Shown: positions 1 through 7,609, counted from the first letter of the stretch. The stretch: DNA of 12,349 nt from an uncultured Mycoplasmatota bacterium (GCA_947572405.1 CANPBV010000044.1:1-12349); one strand, 5' to 3'. Numbers and translations are program-made. Notes: generated by a model from the letters alone, not told the origin.

Positions 1-6
1 CTTCGA

Positions 7-22
7 TGTTTCACGTGAAACA
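7..22. promoter_or_regulatory. parS: parS site 1 (ParB/Spo0J binding palindrome)
   Basis: Perfect 16-bp palindrome TGTTTCACGTGAAACA, extending to 18 bp with the flanking A/T. It matches the widespread bacterial parS consensus, at which ParB (Spo0J) nucleates and CTP-dependent clamps load to condense and segregate the origin region. It lies just beyond the 3' end of gyrA, about 9 kb from oriC, which is a usual place for parS. Confidence 0.95.
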
Positions 23-37
23 TTTTTTTATCTTCGA

Positions 38-53
38 TGTTTCACGTGAAACA
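38..53. promoter_or_regulatory. parS: parS site 2
   Basis: Second identical copy of TGTTTCACGTGAAACA, 31 bp (close to three helical turns) from site 1 start to start. Both sites share the flanks CTTCGA on the left and TT on the right, so they are part of a recent tandem duplication. Confidence 0.95.
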
Positions 54-80
54 TTCTTATTTTCCGTTTTTGAATTTACA

Positions 81-96
81 TGTTTCACGTGAAACA
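81..96. promoter_or_regulatory. parS: parS site 3
   Basis: Third identical copy of the parS palindrome, 43 bp (close to four helical turns) from site 2. Its flanks differ from those of sites 1 and 2. It sits immediately downstream of the predicted gyrA terminator. Confidence 0.95.
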
Positions 97-99
97 TAT

Positions 100-128
100 A
101 AAAAACAGAAACATTTCTATGCTTCCGT
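100..128 (-). terminator. Intrinsic terminator of the recF-gyrB-gyrA unit
   Basis: Read on the minus strand, a 10-bp stem (ACGGAAGCAT / ATGTTTCTGT, two G-U pairs) closes on the tetraloop AGAA and runs straight into six U residues. The gyrA stop codon (117-119) lies in the loop, so the last gyrA codons form the ascending arm. It separates gyrase transcription from the parS cluster. Confidence 0.8.
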
Positions 129-2576
129 TTCATTTTCAACTACTTCCCCTATGGCTTCTGTTTCTTCTTTATCGATAACCGCCGCTGTGGCTACTTTTTG
201 TTCCTCTTTCAGATTTATCAAACGAACTCCCTGTGCTACTCTTCCAGTTTTAGATACCTGTTCTAATGATATTCTAATAATAATTCCGCTATCTGTTACT
301 ATCATCAAGTCCTCTTCTCCGTGCACAGAATGAAAAGCAACTATACTCCCATTTTTATCTGTAATATTTAATGCTTTCACGCCTTTGCTTCCTCTATGCG
401 TAATTCTATACTCTTCCAAATCAGTCTGTTTTCCATATCCCTTTTCCGTTACGATTAAAACTTGTTGATTTGCTTCGGCTATTTCCAATCCTACTGCAAT
501 TCCATCTTCCATTTCGATTCCTTTAACACCTGAGGCACTACGTCCCATAATTCTAATCTCATTTTCATCAAATCTTATCATTCGTCCATTTGATGAAGCA
601 ATTAAGATTTCATTTTCTCCTGTTGTTTTCTTTACTGAAATAAGTTCATCATCTTCTCTAAGAGAAATGGCTAATTTACCATTTGTTCTAATATTATCAA
701 ATTCAGAAAGTGATGTTCTTTTTACAAGACCTTTTTTTGTACAGAATACCAAACACTTGGACGTTTCTTCTCGACTCACTTTTAACATTACATTAATTGT
801 ATCATCTTTATCAATTGGTAATAAATTCACAATTGGTAATCCTTTTGATTGTCTACTATATAGAGGAATTTCATATCCTTTCATCCTATATACTTTTCCT
901 TTGTTCGTAAAGAATAATAAGTAATCATGGGTGGTCATAGAAACTAAATTTTCTACAAAGTCCTCTTCATTAGTAGACATTCCCTTTATTCCCACTCCTC
1001 CACGATTCTGTGTTTTATAAGTTTCACTTGTCATTCTTTTAATATATCCTTTATTTGTTAAAGTTATCACAACATCTTCTACTGGAATTAAAGACTCATC
1101 TTCTATAAAGTCTATTGCTGTCATATCAATATTTGTACGTCTTTCATCTCCATATTTATTTTTAATTTCTGTTAATTCTTCTTTAATAATTGCAAGTACT
1201 CTTTCTGACTTTTCTAAAATATCTTTTAAATCTGTAATTGTTAATTCTAATTCTGCTAATTCAGATTCTATTTTTTCTCTTTCTAAGCCAGTTAATCGCC
1301 TTAATCTCATTTCTAAAATTGCTTTTCCTTGCGTTTCACTAAGAGTAAATCTATTCATTAATTCATTTAAAGCTTCTTCATCATTTTTCGATTTCTTTAA
1401 TAATTGAACAATTTCATCAATGTGATCTAGTGCGATTTTCAAACCTTCTAAAATGTGTTCTCTGGCTAATGCTTTATCCAGATCAAATTGTGTTCTTCTA
1501 ATAATTACAACTCGTTGATGCTCAATATAAGTTTCTAGAATTTCTTTTAAACTCAATATTCTAGGTTCTTTATTTACGATAGCTAAATTATTAATTCCAT
1601 ACGTTGTTTGAAGTGATGTATGCTTGTATAGATTATTTAAAACAACGTTAGGGTTTGCGTCTCTTCTAATCTCTATTACAATTCGTATGCCATCTCTATT
1701 TGATTCATCTCTTAAATCGGTAATTCCATCAATTACTTTTTCTCGAACCAAATCTGCTATTTTGCTAATTAATACTGATTTATTAATCATATATGGAATT
1801 TCAGTAACTATAATTTGGGATTTCCCACTTTTGGTTTCCTGTATTTCTGCTTTAGAACGAACTGTAATAATTCCTTTACCAGTTTCATAAGCCTTTTTGA
1901 TTCCTGCATTTCCTAATATTGTAGCACCTGTTGGAAAATCAGGCCCTTTGATATATTCCATCAATTCTACTATAGACAATTCTGGATTATCAATTAAAGC
2001 AATAATACCATTGATTACTTCTGTTAAATTATGTGGGGGAATATTTGTAGCCATTCCTACGGCAATACCTGTTGCTCCATTTACTAAAAGGTTGGGAAAA
2101 CGGGCTGGTAACACACTTGGCTCATTTTCTTCTGCTGTATAATTGGGTTCAAAATCTACTGTATTTTTATTAATATCACGTACTAATTCCATACTTAATT
2201 TTGACATTCTAGCTTCTGTATAACGTTGTGCTGCTGCACCATCCCCATCTATAGAACCAAAATTTCCATGCCCATCTACTAACATATAACGATATGAGAA
2301 ATCCTGTGCCATACGCACTAGTGCCTCATAAATACTAGAATCTCCATGTGGATGAAAACGTCCCATTACATCTCCAGTAATACGGGCTGATTTCTTATGG
2401 GCTACACTTGCTGTTGCTCCTAAATCATTCATACCATAAATAATTCTTCGTTGGACAGGTTTTAATCCATCCCGTACATCTGGTAATGCACGAGCTATAA
2501 TAACACTCATTGCATAGTCTAAGAATGATTTCTTTATTTCTTTTTCAAAATGTAAATCCTTTAATATTTCTGCCAT
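117..2576 (-). CDS. gyrA: DNA gyrase subunit A
   Basis: Breakage-reunion subunit of the A2B2 type II topoisomerase that puts negative supercoils into DNA using ATP. The 819 residues are a normal length. The N-terminal winged-helix/tower region holds the catalytic Tyr119 in the AAAQRYTEARM motif. The quinolone pocket HGDSSIYEA has Ser80 and Glu84 at the positions of E. coli Ser83 and Asp87, so no classic resistance substitution is visible. The C-terminal beta-pinwheel (about 500-800) carries a GyrA box, QNRGGVG at 523-529, which diverges from the usual QRRGGRG in its second and sixth residues. The protein ends in an acidic tail (about 790-819), a common regulatory extension. ATG start; ribosome binding site GGGGTGA lies a few bases upstream, and only 16 bp separate it from gyrB, so the two are co-transcribed. 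Confidence 0.98.
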   Translation of the reverse strand: MAEILKDLHFEKEIKKSFLDYAMSVIIARALPDVRDGLKPVQRRIIYGMNDLGATASVAHKKSARITGDVMGRFHPHGDSSIYEALVRMAQDFSYRYMLVDGHGNFGSIDGDGAAAQRYTEARMSKLSMELVRDINKNTVDFEPNYTAEENEPSVLPARFPNLLVNGATGIAVGMATNIPPHNLTEVINGIIALIDNPELSIVELMEYIKGPDFPTGATILGNAGIKKAYETGKGIITVRSKAEIQETKSGKSQIIVTEIPYMINKSVLISKIADLVREKVIDGITDLRDESNRDGIRIVIEIRRDANPNVVLNNLYKHTSLQTTYGINNLAIVNKEPRILSLKEILETYIEHQRVVIIRRTQFDLDKALAREHILEGLKIALDHIDEIVQLLKKSKNDEEALNELMNRFTLSETQGKAILEMRLRRLTGLEREKIESELAELELTITDLKDILEKSERVLAIIKEELTEIKNKYGDERRTNIDMTAIDFIEDESLIPVEDVVITLTNKGYIKRMTSETYKTQNRGGVGIKGMSTNEEDFVENLVSMTTHDYLLFFTNKGKVYRMKGYEIPLYSRQSKGLPIVNLLPIDKDDTINVMLKVSREETSKCLVFCTKKGLVKRTSLSEFDNIRTNGKLAISLREDDELISVKKTTGENEILIASSNGRMIRFDENEIRIMGRSASGVKGIEMEDGIAVGLEIAEANQQVLIVTEKGYGKQTDLEEYRITHRGSKGVKALNITDKNGSIVAFHSVHGEEDLMIVTDSGIIIRISLEQVSKTGRVAQGVRLINLKEEQKVATAAVIDKEETEAIGEVVENETEA

Positions 2577-2592
2577 TCTCTCACCCCACTCA

Positions 2593-4521
2593 TTAAATAT
2601 CCAAATTCTCTACTAGTTTGGCATTTTCTTCTATAAATTGTTTTCTTGGTTCCACTTCTTCTCCCATTAAATCGGATAATACTTGATCCGCTTGCATGGC
2701 ATCATCAATTGTAATTCTTAAAAGTGTTCGATTTTCAGGATTCATTGTTGTTTCCCACAATTGGTCATAATCCATTTCTCCTAGACCTTTGTAACGTTGT
2801 AAAGAAGTTTTTGTCCCCTCTGGAATTGTTTTTAAATAATCAGATAAATCATCATCCGAATATAGATACTTTTTCGTTTTCCCATATTCTATTTTATATA
2901 GTGGTGGTTGAGCTGCATAAATATATCCACCTTCTACCAAAGGTTTAAAATAACGATAGAAGAAAGTTAATAATAAAATTCTAATATGTGCTCCATCCAC
3001 ATCAGCATCGGTCATAATTACAATTTTATGATATCTTAATTTTGAAATATCAAACTCGTCCCCTATTCCAGTTCCAAAAGCGGTAATCATAGAACGGATT
3101 TCATTGTTTGAAAATATTCTGTCTAATCTAGCCTTTTCCACATTTAAAATTTTCCCTCTTAAAGGTAGGATCGCTTGTGTTCTACTATCCCGTCCTTGTT
3201 TCGCACTTCCTCCTGCTGAATCACCCTCTACAATATAAATTTCACATTCACTTGCATCTTTACTTGAGCAATCAGCTAGTTTTCCTGGTAAACTGGATAC
3301 CTCAAGAACATTCTTTCTTCTTGTCATTTCCCTTGCTTTTTTTGCCGCTACTCTAGCACGAGCTGCTGTCATTGATTTTTCCACAACTATTTTTGCTTCA
3401 TCTGGATTTTCTAATAAGAATCTTTCAAATCCTTCACTAAACACAGAATCCGCTATCTTTCTAACTTCACTATTTCCTAGCTTTGTTTTTGTTTGTCCTT
3501 CAAATTGTGGGTCTGGATGTTTACAGGAAATAATCATTGTTAATCCTTCTTTGACATCATCACCTGTTAAAGATTCTTCATTATCCTTTAAATATTTATG
3601 ATTTCTGGCATAATTATTAATAATTCTTGTTAAAGCTCTACGAACGCCTTCTTCATGAGTTCCACCTTCATAAGTATTAATATTGTTTGTAAACGAATAT
3701 ATGTTTGATGAATAGCCAGAATTATATTGAAACGCCACTTCTACAGCAATGCCCTTTTCCTCTCCAGATAAATGAATGATTTGTTCATGAATTGCTGTTT
3801 TATTCTTGTTTAAATAGGTAACATATTCACTAATACCACCTTCATATACAAACTCTTCTTTCTTTTTATCCGCTTCTCTATCATCACAAAGTATAATGCG
3901 AAGACCACGATTTAAAAAAGCTAATTCTCGAACTCTTGTTTTTAAGGTTTCATAATCATAAACTGTCGTTTCTGTAAAAATTTCTGGATCTGCCTTAAAT
4001 GTAACTGTTGTCCCTGTTCTATCTGGAGAACATTCCCCTATTACTGAGAGTGGTTGTACAATATGTCCACCGTTTTCAAAGCGAACTTGATAGATTTTAC
4101 TATTTTGGTAAACCTTTACTTCTACCCATGAACTAAGGGCGTTTACAACACTAGCACCTACTCCATGTAATCCCCCAGAAACTTTGTATCCTCCGCCTCC
4201 GAATTTTCCTCCAGCATGTAAAACGGTATATACCGTTTCTACAGTTGATATTCCAGTCTTTGGGTGCACCCCTGTGGGAATTCCTCGTCCATCATCTTTT
4301 ACAGTAATTGAATTATCATCATTGATAATAATTTCAATATCATCACAATAACCTGCTAACGCTTCATCTATCGCATTGTCTACGATTTCCCATACCAAAT
4401 GATGAAGTCCTTTTTCACTAGTCGCACCAATATACATTCCTGGACGTTTTCTGACTGCTTCTAGTCCTTCTAAAACTTGTATATCTGAAGCATCATAATG
4501 TTCAATCTTGTTTTCTTCCAT
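2593..4521 (-). CDS. gyrB: DNA gyrase subunit B
   Basis: ATPase subunit of gyrase. The 642 residues match the Gram-positive size, lacking the insert seen in E. coli. The GHKL ATPase domain shows the catalytic Glu45 in WEIVDNAIDEA, DDGRGIP (76-82) and the lid GGLHGVGASVVNALS (116-130). The transducer has QTKTKLG (343-349). The TOPRIM domain carries EGDSAGG (432-438), the metal-binding DADVDG (505-510) and QRYKGLGEM (575-583), which contact DNA and GyrA. The ATG start is supported by AGAGGTGG upstream. The first 20 bases overlap the end of recF, so translation is probably coupled; B. subtilis has a small extra gene (yaaB/remB) between recF and gyrB that is absent here. Confidence 0.98.
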   Translation of the reverse strand: MEENKIEHYDASDIQVLEGLEAVRKRPGMYIGATSEKGLHHLVWEIVDNAIDEALAGYCDDIEIIINDDNSITVKDDGRGIPTGVHPKTGISTVETVYTVLHAGGKFGGGGYKVSGGLHGVGASVVNALSSWVEVKVYQNSKIYQVRFENGGHIVQPLSVIGECSPDRTGTTVTFKADPEIFTETTVYDYETLKTRVRELAFLNRGLRIILCDDREADKKKEEFVYEGGISEYVTYLNKNKTAIHEQIIHLSGEEKGIAVEVAFQYNSGYSSNIYSFTNNINTYEGGTHEEGVRRALTRIINNYARNHKYLKDNEESLTGDDVKEGLTMIISCKHPDPQFEGQTKTKLGNSEVRKIADSVFSEGFERFLLENPDEAKIVVEKSMTAARARVAAKKAREMTRRKNVLEVSSLPGKLADCSSKDASECEIYIVEGDSAGGSAKQGRDSRTQAILPLRGKILNVEKARLDRIFSNNEIRSMITAFGTGIGDEFDISKLRYHKIVIMTDADVDGAHIRILLLTFFYRYFKPLVEGGYIYAAQPPLYKIEYGKTKKYLYSDDDLSDYLKTIPEGTKTSLQRYKGLGEMDYDQLWETTMNPENRTLLRITIDDAMQADQVLSDLMGEEVEPRKQFIEENAKLVENLDI

Positions 4522-5644
4522 GTTTTTCCACCTCTGTTATCTTCTTTATCGCACCATTTTCTATTTCAATTAATTTTGATTTTTCTAAAATAGAATTCTC
4601 TATATTGCTTATTTCTGTCGTTGTTATAATTGTTTGTATATCACTACTAATATAAGACAAAAGATTATTTTTCTTACCATCATCTAATTCACTAAATACA
4701 TCATCTAATAATAATATTGGCTTTTCATGGCAATAATTTTCAAAAACAATAATCTCCGACAATTTAATTGCTAATATAGCCATTCTTTGCTGGCCCTGAG
4801 AGCCTTTTGTACGCAGATTAATATCTTTAAGCCAAAATGATATATCGTCCTTATGAGGCCCAAATAAAGTCATTTTAGATCTATATTCTTGGGGAGCTAA
4901 TTCTCGACATTGCTTTTTCATTTCCTCTTTTATTTCTTCGAGTGTCAAATCTTCTAATTTAAAATTGCTTTCATATTTTACATAAAATCCATGATGTCCT
5001 GAAACGTCAAAAAAAATATCCTCACAGTACTCATTTATCTTTTTAATAAATTTCATTCGCATTTTATAAATTAATGTAGCTTTATCTATAAAATAATCTG
5101 TGACCGCCTTAAAATATGGATGTTCCATTCCAGAATATGATGACATATTTTTTAATGATTCATTTCTCATTTTTAAAAGTCTTGTGTAATCATTCAAAAT
5201 TTTAAAATAATTCCTATCCAACTGACTTATTTCCGTATTAAGATATCGCCTTCTTAGTTTAGGGGAATCCTTTACAATATCCAAATCATCTGGATAAAAA
5301 ATAATAATATTAAGATTAGAAATGTAGTCTGCTAGCTTTTTTATTTCATCATGATCAATGAAACACTTCTTTTTTTTATTTTCTAATAATACTTCATATG
5401 ATGCGCTGATTCCATCTTTTTTTACAACTCCATTTATTTTTGAACTAATCTCTCCATCTTTTATTAAACTATGATCTATAAACGATCGATGCGATTTTGT
5501 AAGGGCTAATACATAAATACTTTCTAATAAATTAGTCTTTCCTTGAGCATTTTCACCATAGAGAATATTGATTCCTTTTGAAAAATTTAATTCTAAAGAT
5601 TCATAATTACGAAAATTTCTAAGTTTTATATGTTCTAGAATCAT
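4502..5644 (-). CDS. recF: DNA replication and repair protein RecF
   Basis: SMC-like ABC ATPase that works with RecO and RecR to load RecA at single-strand gaps and stalled forks. The 380 residues have the expected order: N-terminal LEHIKLRNFRNYE, Walker A GENAQGKT (30-37), GPHKDD (262-267), ABC signature SQGQQ (282-286) and Walker B ILLLDD (310-315) followed by VFSELD. The start is the ATG at 5642-5644, preceded by AGAGGAG at good spacing, and it aligns with other RecF N-termini. An in-frame GTG at 5711-5713 would add 23 unrelated residues but falls at the predicted transcription start, so it is rejected. It overlaps gyrB by 20 bases. The S4-domain gene yaaA that usually precedes recF is missing. 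Confidence 0.96.
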   Translation of the reverse strand: MILEHIKLRNFRNYESLELNFSKGINILYGENAQGKTNLLESIYVLALTKSHRSFIDHSLIKDGEISSKINGVVKKDGISASYEVLLENKKKKCFIDHDEIKKLADYISNLNIIIFYPDDLDIVKDSPKLRRRYLNTEISQLDRNYFKILNDYTRLLKMRNESLKNMSSYSGMEHPYFKAVTDYFIDKATLIYKMRMKFIKKINEYCEDIFFDVSGHHGFYVKYESNFKLEDLTLEEIKEEMKKQCRELAPQEYRSKMTLFGPHKDDISFWLKDINLRTKGSQGQQRMAILAIKLSEIIVFENYCHEKPILLLDDVFSELDDGKKNNLLSYISSDIQTIITTTEISNIENSILEKSKLIEIENGAIKKITEVEKHGRKQD

Positions 5645-5720
5645 GAAATCTCCTCTTTTCCTATTTTTAAGCTCATTTACAGAATTTATAGAAAGATATG
5701 TACTCCTATACACATCTATT

Positions 5721-5750
5721 ATTATATCATAAATTTCATAAAATTAACAA
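5721..5750 (-). promoter_or_regulatory. Sigma-A promoter for recF-gyrB-gyrA
   Basis: On the minus strand, TTGTTA (5745-5750, four of six) and a perfect TATAAT (5721-5726) are separated by 18 bp. Predicted transcription would start near 5714, giving a leader of about 70 nt before recF. The -35 box shares bases with the U-tract of the comK terminator. Confidence 0.7.
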
Positions 5751-5773
5751 AAAAAAGCCTTTTAAGGGCCTAT
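5749..5773 (-). terminator. Intrinsic terminator downstream of comK
   Basis: Immediately after the comK stop, the minus strand shows AGGCC, a loop with CTTAAAA, then GGCTT followed by eight U residues (plus-strand A-run 5749-5756). The stem is short with one G-U pair, so termination may be partial and allow read-through into recF. Confidence 0.55.
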
Positions 5774-5774
5774 T

Positions 5775-6224
5775 TTATGCAAGTTTTCTTTTTCTAAGAA
5801 TTGATTCTAATCTTGTAGCTCTTAAAATTTGATTTTCTAATGAACCATATGAAATTTCTAGCTCTAAACTATGCCCATTTTTGAAATGGATAAACGTTGC
5901 ACAATCTTTTTTTGTATAATCTTCAATATGATTTAAAGAAATCCAAATGCATTCTTTCATTCTCGGTGACGTTGTTGGAAAAAAGATTAACTCCATTGTT
6001 TCTTCCACAATAATTGGCGATTTATAATTTACCCCAATTAAATTTTTCGTTCCTTCATGTCTTCCCATATAGGAACTCCCAAAAAACTTACAACTTTCAT
6101 CAATAATTTCTGTAGATGATTGACTAACTAAAAAGCTGTCTTCTAATTCGATAATTCTAGATGTTGTTTGATCCACTGGAACAATCGCTACTGTGGAAGA
6201 ATTAATTTCATAATTCTGTTTCAT
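5775..6224 (-). CDS. comK: ComK-family competence transcription factor, short form
   Basis: ComK is the master activator of DNA-uptake (late competence) genes in Bacillus; it binds AT-boxes as a tetramer. This 149-residue protein matches remembered B. subtilis ComK across its length: N-terminal YEINSSTVAIVP, the hallmark CKFFGSSYMGR (45-55) and EGT, SPIIVEE (69-75), FFPTTSPRMKECIWISLNHI (81-100), and F-K-NG followed by ISYGSLENQILRA (124-136). It stops at about the position of B. subtilis residue 155, so it lacks roughly 35 C-terminal residues including the FMLYPK signal bound by MecA. No frameshifted continuation is visible; a terminator follows at once. Start is the ATG with TTTAGGAGGGG upstream. 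It occupies the slot between dnaN and recF where yaaA normally lies and appears to be a single-gene unit. Family assignment is strong; activity is inferred. Confidence 0.9.
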   Translation of the reverse strand: MKQNYEINSSTVAIVPVDQTTSRIIELEDSFLVSQSSTEIIDESCKFFGSSYMGRHEGTKNLIGVNYKSPIIVEETMELIFFPTTSPRMKECIWISLNHIEDYTKKDCATFIHFKNGHSLELEISYGSLENQILRATRLESILRKRKLA

Positions 6225-6267
6225 AAAATCCCCTCCTAAAGATATTCTTCTATAAAAGAACCTCTTT

Positions 6268-6352
6268 GTCCTATCTTATAGCACTATTTTTTGTCAAATC
6301 TTGTAGAAAAAAGTCGATTTTGTCCAAAAAATAGCAAAAAAAAGGAAAATTT
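6268..6352 (-). promoter_or_regulatory. Candidate comK control region (K-box and activator-type promoter)
   Basis: On the minus strand there is a perfect -35 TTGACA (6292-6297) but only poor -10 matches at proper spacing (ATAGGA/TAGGAC near 6268-6274), typical of an activator-dependent promoter. Upstream lies a perfect ComK AT-box AAAA-GTCGA-TTTT (6309-6321), and exactly 18 bp further a second with seven of eight matches, AAAA-GGAAA-ATTT (6340-6352). Spacers of 8, 18 or 31 bp are the known K-box classes. A 10-bp perfect inverted repeat CTATTTTTTG/CAAAAAATAG (6284-6293 and 6325-6334) brackets the first box. The region is AT-rich, so chance boxes are possible. Confidence 0.5.
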
Positions 6353-6364
6353 GATTAATTTCCT
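6336..6364 (-). terminator. AT-rich intrinsic terminator of dnaN
   Basis: Minus-strand hairpin AGGAAATT / AATTTTCCT (one bulged A, loop of about five bases) followed by eight U residues. It overlaps the dnaN stop codon. The stem is weak because it is AT-rich, but position and U-tract fit, and it would isolate comK from dnaA-dnaN transcription. Confidence 0.55.
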
Positions 6365-7484
6365 AATAAGTCCTAATTGGTAATATTAATTGAATTAAAT
6401 CTTCCATTTCAGGATTTTTAATTATAATTGGCTTAATTTCACCATTAAATAATAATTCTACATCTTCTGCATCGAATGATTTTAAAGCTTCCATCATATA
6501 TTTAGAACTAAAGGCAATATTGATTTCTTCTTCTTTATTTTTTATAATTTCTACTCTATCTTCTACATTTCCAATTTCTGGAATATTCGAAGATATTGTT
6601 GCTATATCGCTTTTTGTAGAAAGTTTAATGGTATTTTTATCTGCTTCATTTGTTAATAAAGAGGCTCTATCAATAGAATTGTAAAGATTTGAAAGATTTA
6701 CTTTAAAATCCATTGAAAATTCTGTCGGAATTAATTTTGAAGTATCTGGATATTGTCCATTAATTAATCTTGACATTAAAATAATTGTATCAAACTTAAA
6801 TATAATCTTATTATTAAAGATATGTAATTCTACATCCTCTTCTTCTTCATCAAATAAACGAATTAATTCATTTAAATTTTTAGTTGGAACAATAATATTG
6901 ATATTTTCTGTTAAACTTGTGGATAATTCAATTTTCTTTTTTGCTAATCTATAAGAATCTGTTGCTGTACATTCTAAGATATTTCCTTCTATTTTAAAAT
7001 TAATACCAGTTAAAACAGGTCTAGATTCTTGAGTTGATGTTGCAAATGATGTTTGATTAATAATTGTTTTAAATAATTTTTTAGCAATTGTTATTGGGGT
7101 TTTATTATCCTCTAATTCCAAATCAGGAAATTCTGATGCATTATTACAATTTAATGTAAATGATGAATTTGTTGTTGTAATATAAATTTTGGAATCCATT
7201 ACTTCTTCTATACTAATAAGGTCATTTGGAAGTTTTCGAACAATTTCATAAATATATTTTCCTGATACTACGATATCTCCTGTTATTTCAATATTTTCAA
7301 TATCTTTTTTATCAATAAATGTTTTGATAGCAATTTCATTATCTGTACTCATTAAATATAATCCTTCAGAAGTTAGTTCAAATTTAATACAGTTTAAAAT
7401 TGGTATTAAATTTTTACTTGATATTCCTTTTATTACATAATTTAAATGTTTTAATAATATATTTTGTTTAATTAATAGTTTCAT
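6363..7484 (-). CDS. dnaN: DNA polymerase III beta subunit (sliding clamp)
   Basis: Ring-forming processivity clamp that tethers the polymerase, and binds DnaA regulators, MutS and ligase, through its hydrophobic peptide pocket. The 373 residues are a normal length with three repeated clamp folds. Recognisable features are the N-terminal MKLLIKQNILLKHLNYVIKG, NLIPILNCI, the SRPVLTGINF region (about 155-165), ATDSYRLA, INGQYPDTSKLIP, and the C-terminal LILPIRTY, the standard clamp ending that contributes to the ligand pocket. The protein is unusually rich in Ile, Asn and Lys, matching the AT-rich genome. ATG start with AGAAGG upstream. It follows dnaA after 161 bp and is probably co-transcribed with it. 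Confidence 0.97.
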   Translation of the reverse strand: MKLLIKQNILLKHLNYVIKGISSKNLIPILNCIKFELTSEGLYLMSTDNEIAIKTFIDKKDIENIEITGDIVVSGKYIYEIVRKLPNDLISIEEVMDSKIYITTTNSSFTLNCNNASEFPDLELEDNKTPITIAKKLFKTIINQTSFATSTQESRPVLTGINFKIEGNILECTATDSYRLAKKKIELSTSLTENINIIVPTKNLNELIRLFDEEEEDVELHIFNNKIIFKFDTIILMSRLINGQYPDTSKLIPTEFSMDFKVNLSNLYNSIDRASLLTNEADKNTIKLSTKSDIATISSNIPEIGNVEDRVEIIKNKEEEINIAFSSKYMMEALKSFDAEDVELLFNGEIKPIIIKNPEMEDLIQLILPIRTY

Positions 7485-7561
7485 ATAAATCCTTCTTTCT
7501 TTATTCTTATTTTTATATTTATTATTCTTATTATTGATGTGGATTCTGTGGAAAAGTGTAA

Positions 7562-7579
7562 AATACTTTGTAAAGTATT
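7562..7579. repeat. 18-bp palindrome between DnaA boxes
   Basis: AATACTTTgtAAAGTATT: perfect 8-bp arms around a 2-bp centre. It lies between the tandem DnaA boxes and the perfect DnaA box. It has no U-tract on either side, so it reads as a protein-binding dyad more than a terminator. The binding protein is unknown. Confidence 0.6.
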
Positions 7580-7600
7580 AAGAAATGTAAATTTTTAGAC

Positions 7601-7609
7601 TGTGGATAA
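7601..7609 (-). promoter_or_regulatory. Perfect DnaA box
   Basis: TTATCCACA on the minus strand, the only nine-of-nine consensus match that I found in the window. All other boxes carry one or more changes, so this is the likeliest high-affinity nucleation site. Confidence 0.9.

Larger units (their letters stand above)
1..55. repeat. 24-bp tandem direct repeat carrying parS
   Basis: Positions 1-24 and 32-55 are identical over 24 bp, separated by 7 bp of T-rich spacer. Each copy contains a complete parS palindrome plus the unit-specific left flank CTTCGA. The first copy begins at the window edge, so more copies may lie further left. Confidence 0.9.

Noticed and set aside
1..97. CRISPR-like or transposon-end reading of the 5' repeats
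   Set aside because: Repeats are parS palindromes with short unequal spacers; there is no cas gene, transposase or target duplication nearby.
2300..2360. Quinolone-resistance substitution in GyrA
   Set aside because: The key positions are Ser80 and Glu84 in HGDSSIYEA, the normal susceptible-type residues for Gram-positive bacteria.
5645..5713. A 23-residue longer RecF starting at GTG 5711-5713
   Set aside because: The added residues match nothing in RecF, and the GTG coincides with the predicted transcription start. The ATG at 5642-5644 has a strong ribosome binding site and the conserved N-terminus.
5751..5763. AAAA-N5-TTTT as a second ComK box upstream of recF
   Set aside because: It is formed by the U-tract and stem of the comK terminator, so the match is explained without ComK binding.
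7495..7537. Canonical DnaA-trio array beside the tandem boxes
   Set aside because: The stretch has a three-base rhythm, but in the required strand and direction the triplets do not fit the G/A-A-T/A consensus read 3' to 5'. It is kept only as an AT-rich unwinding candidate.
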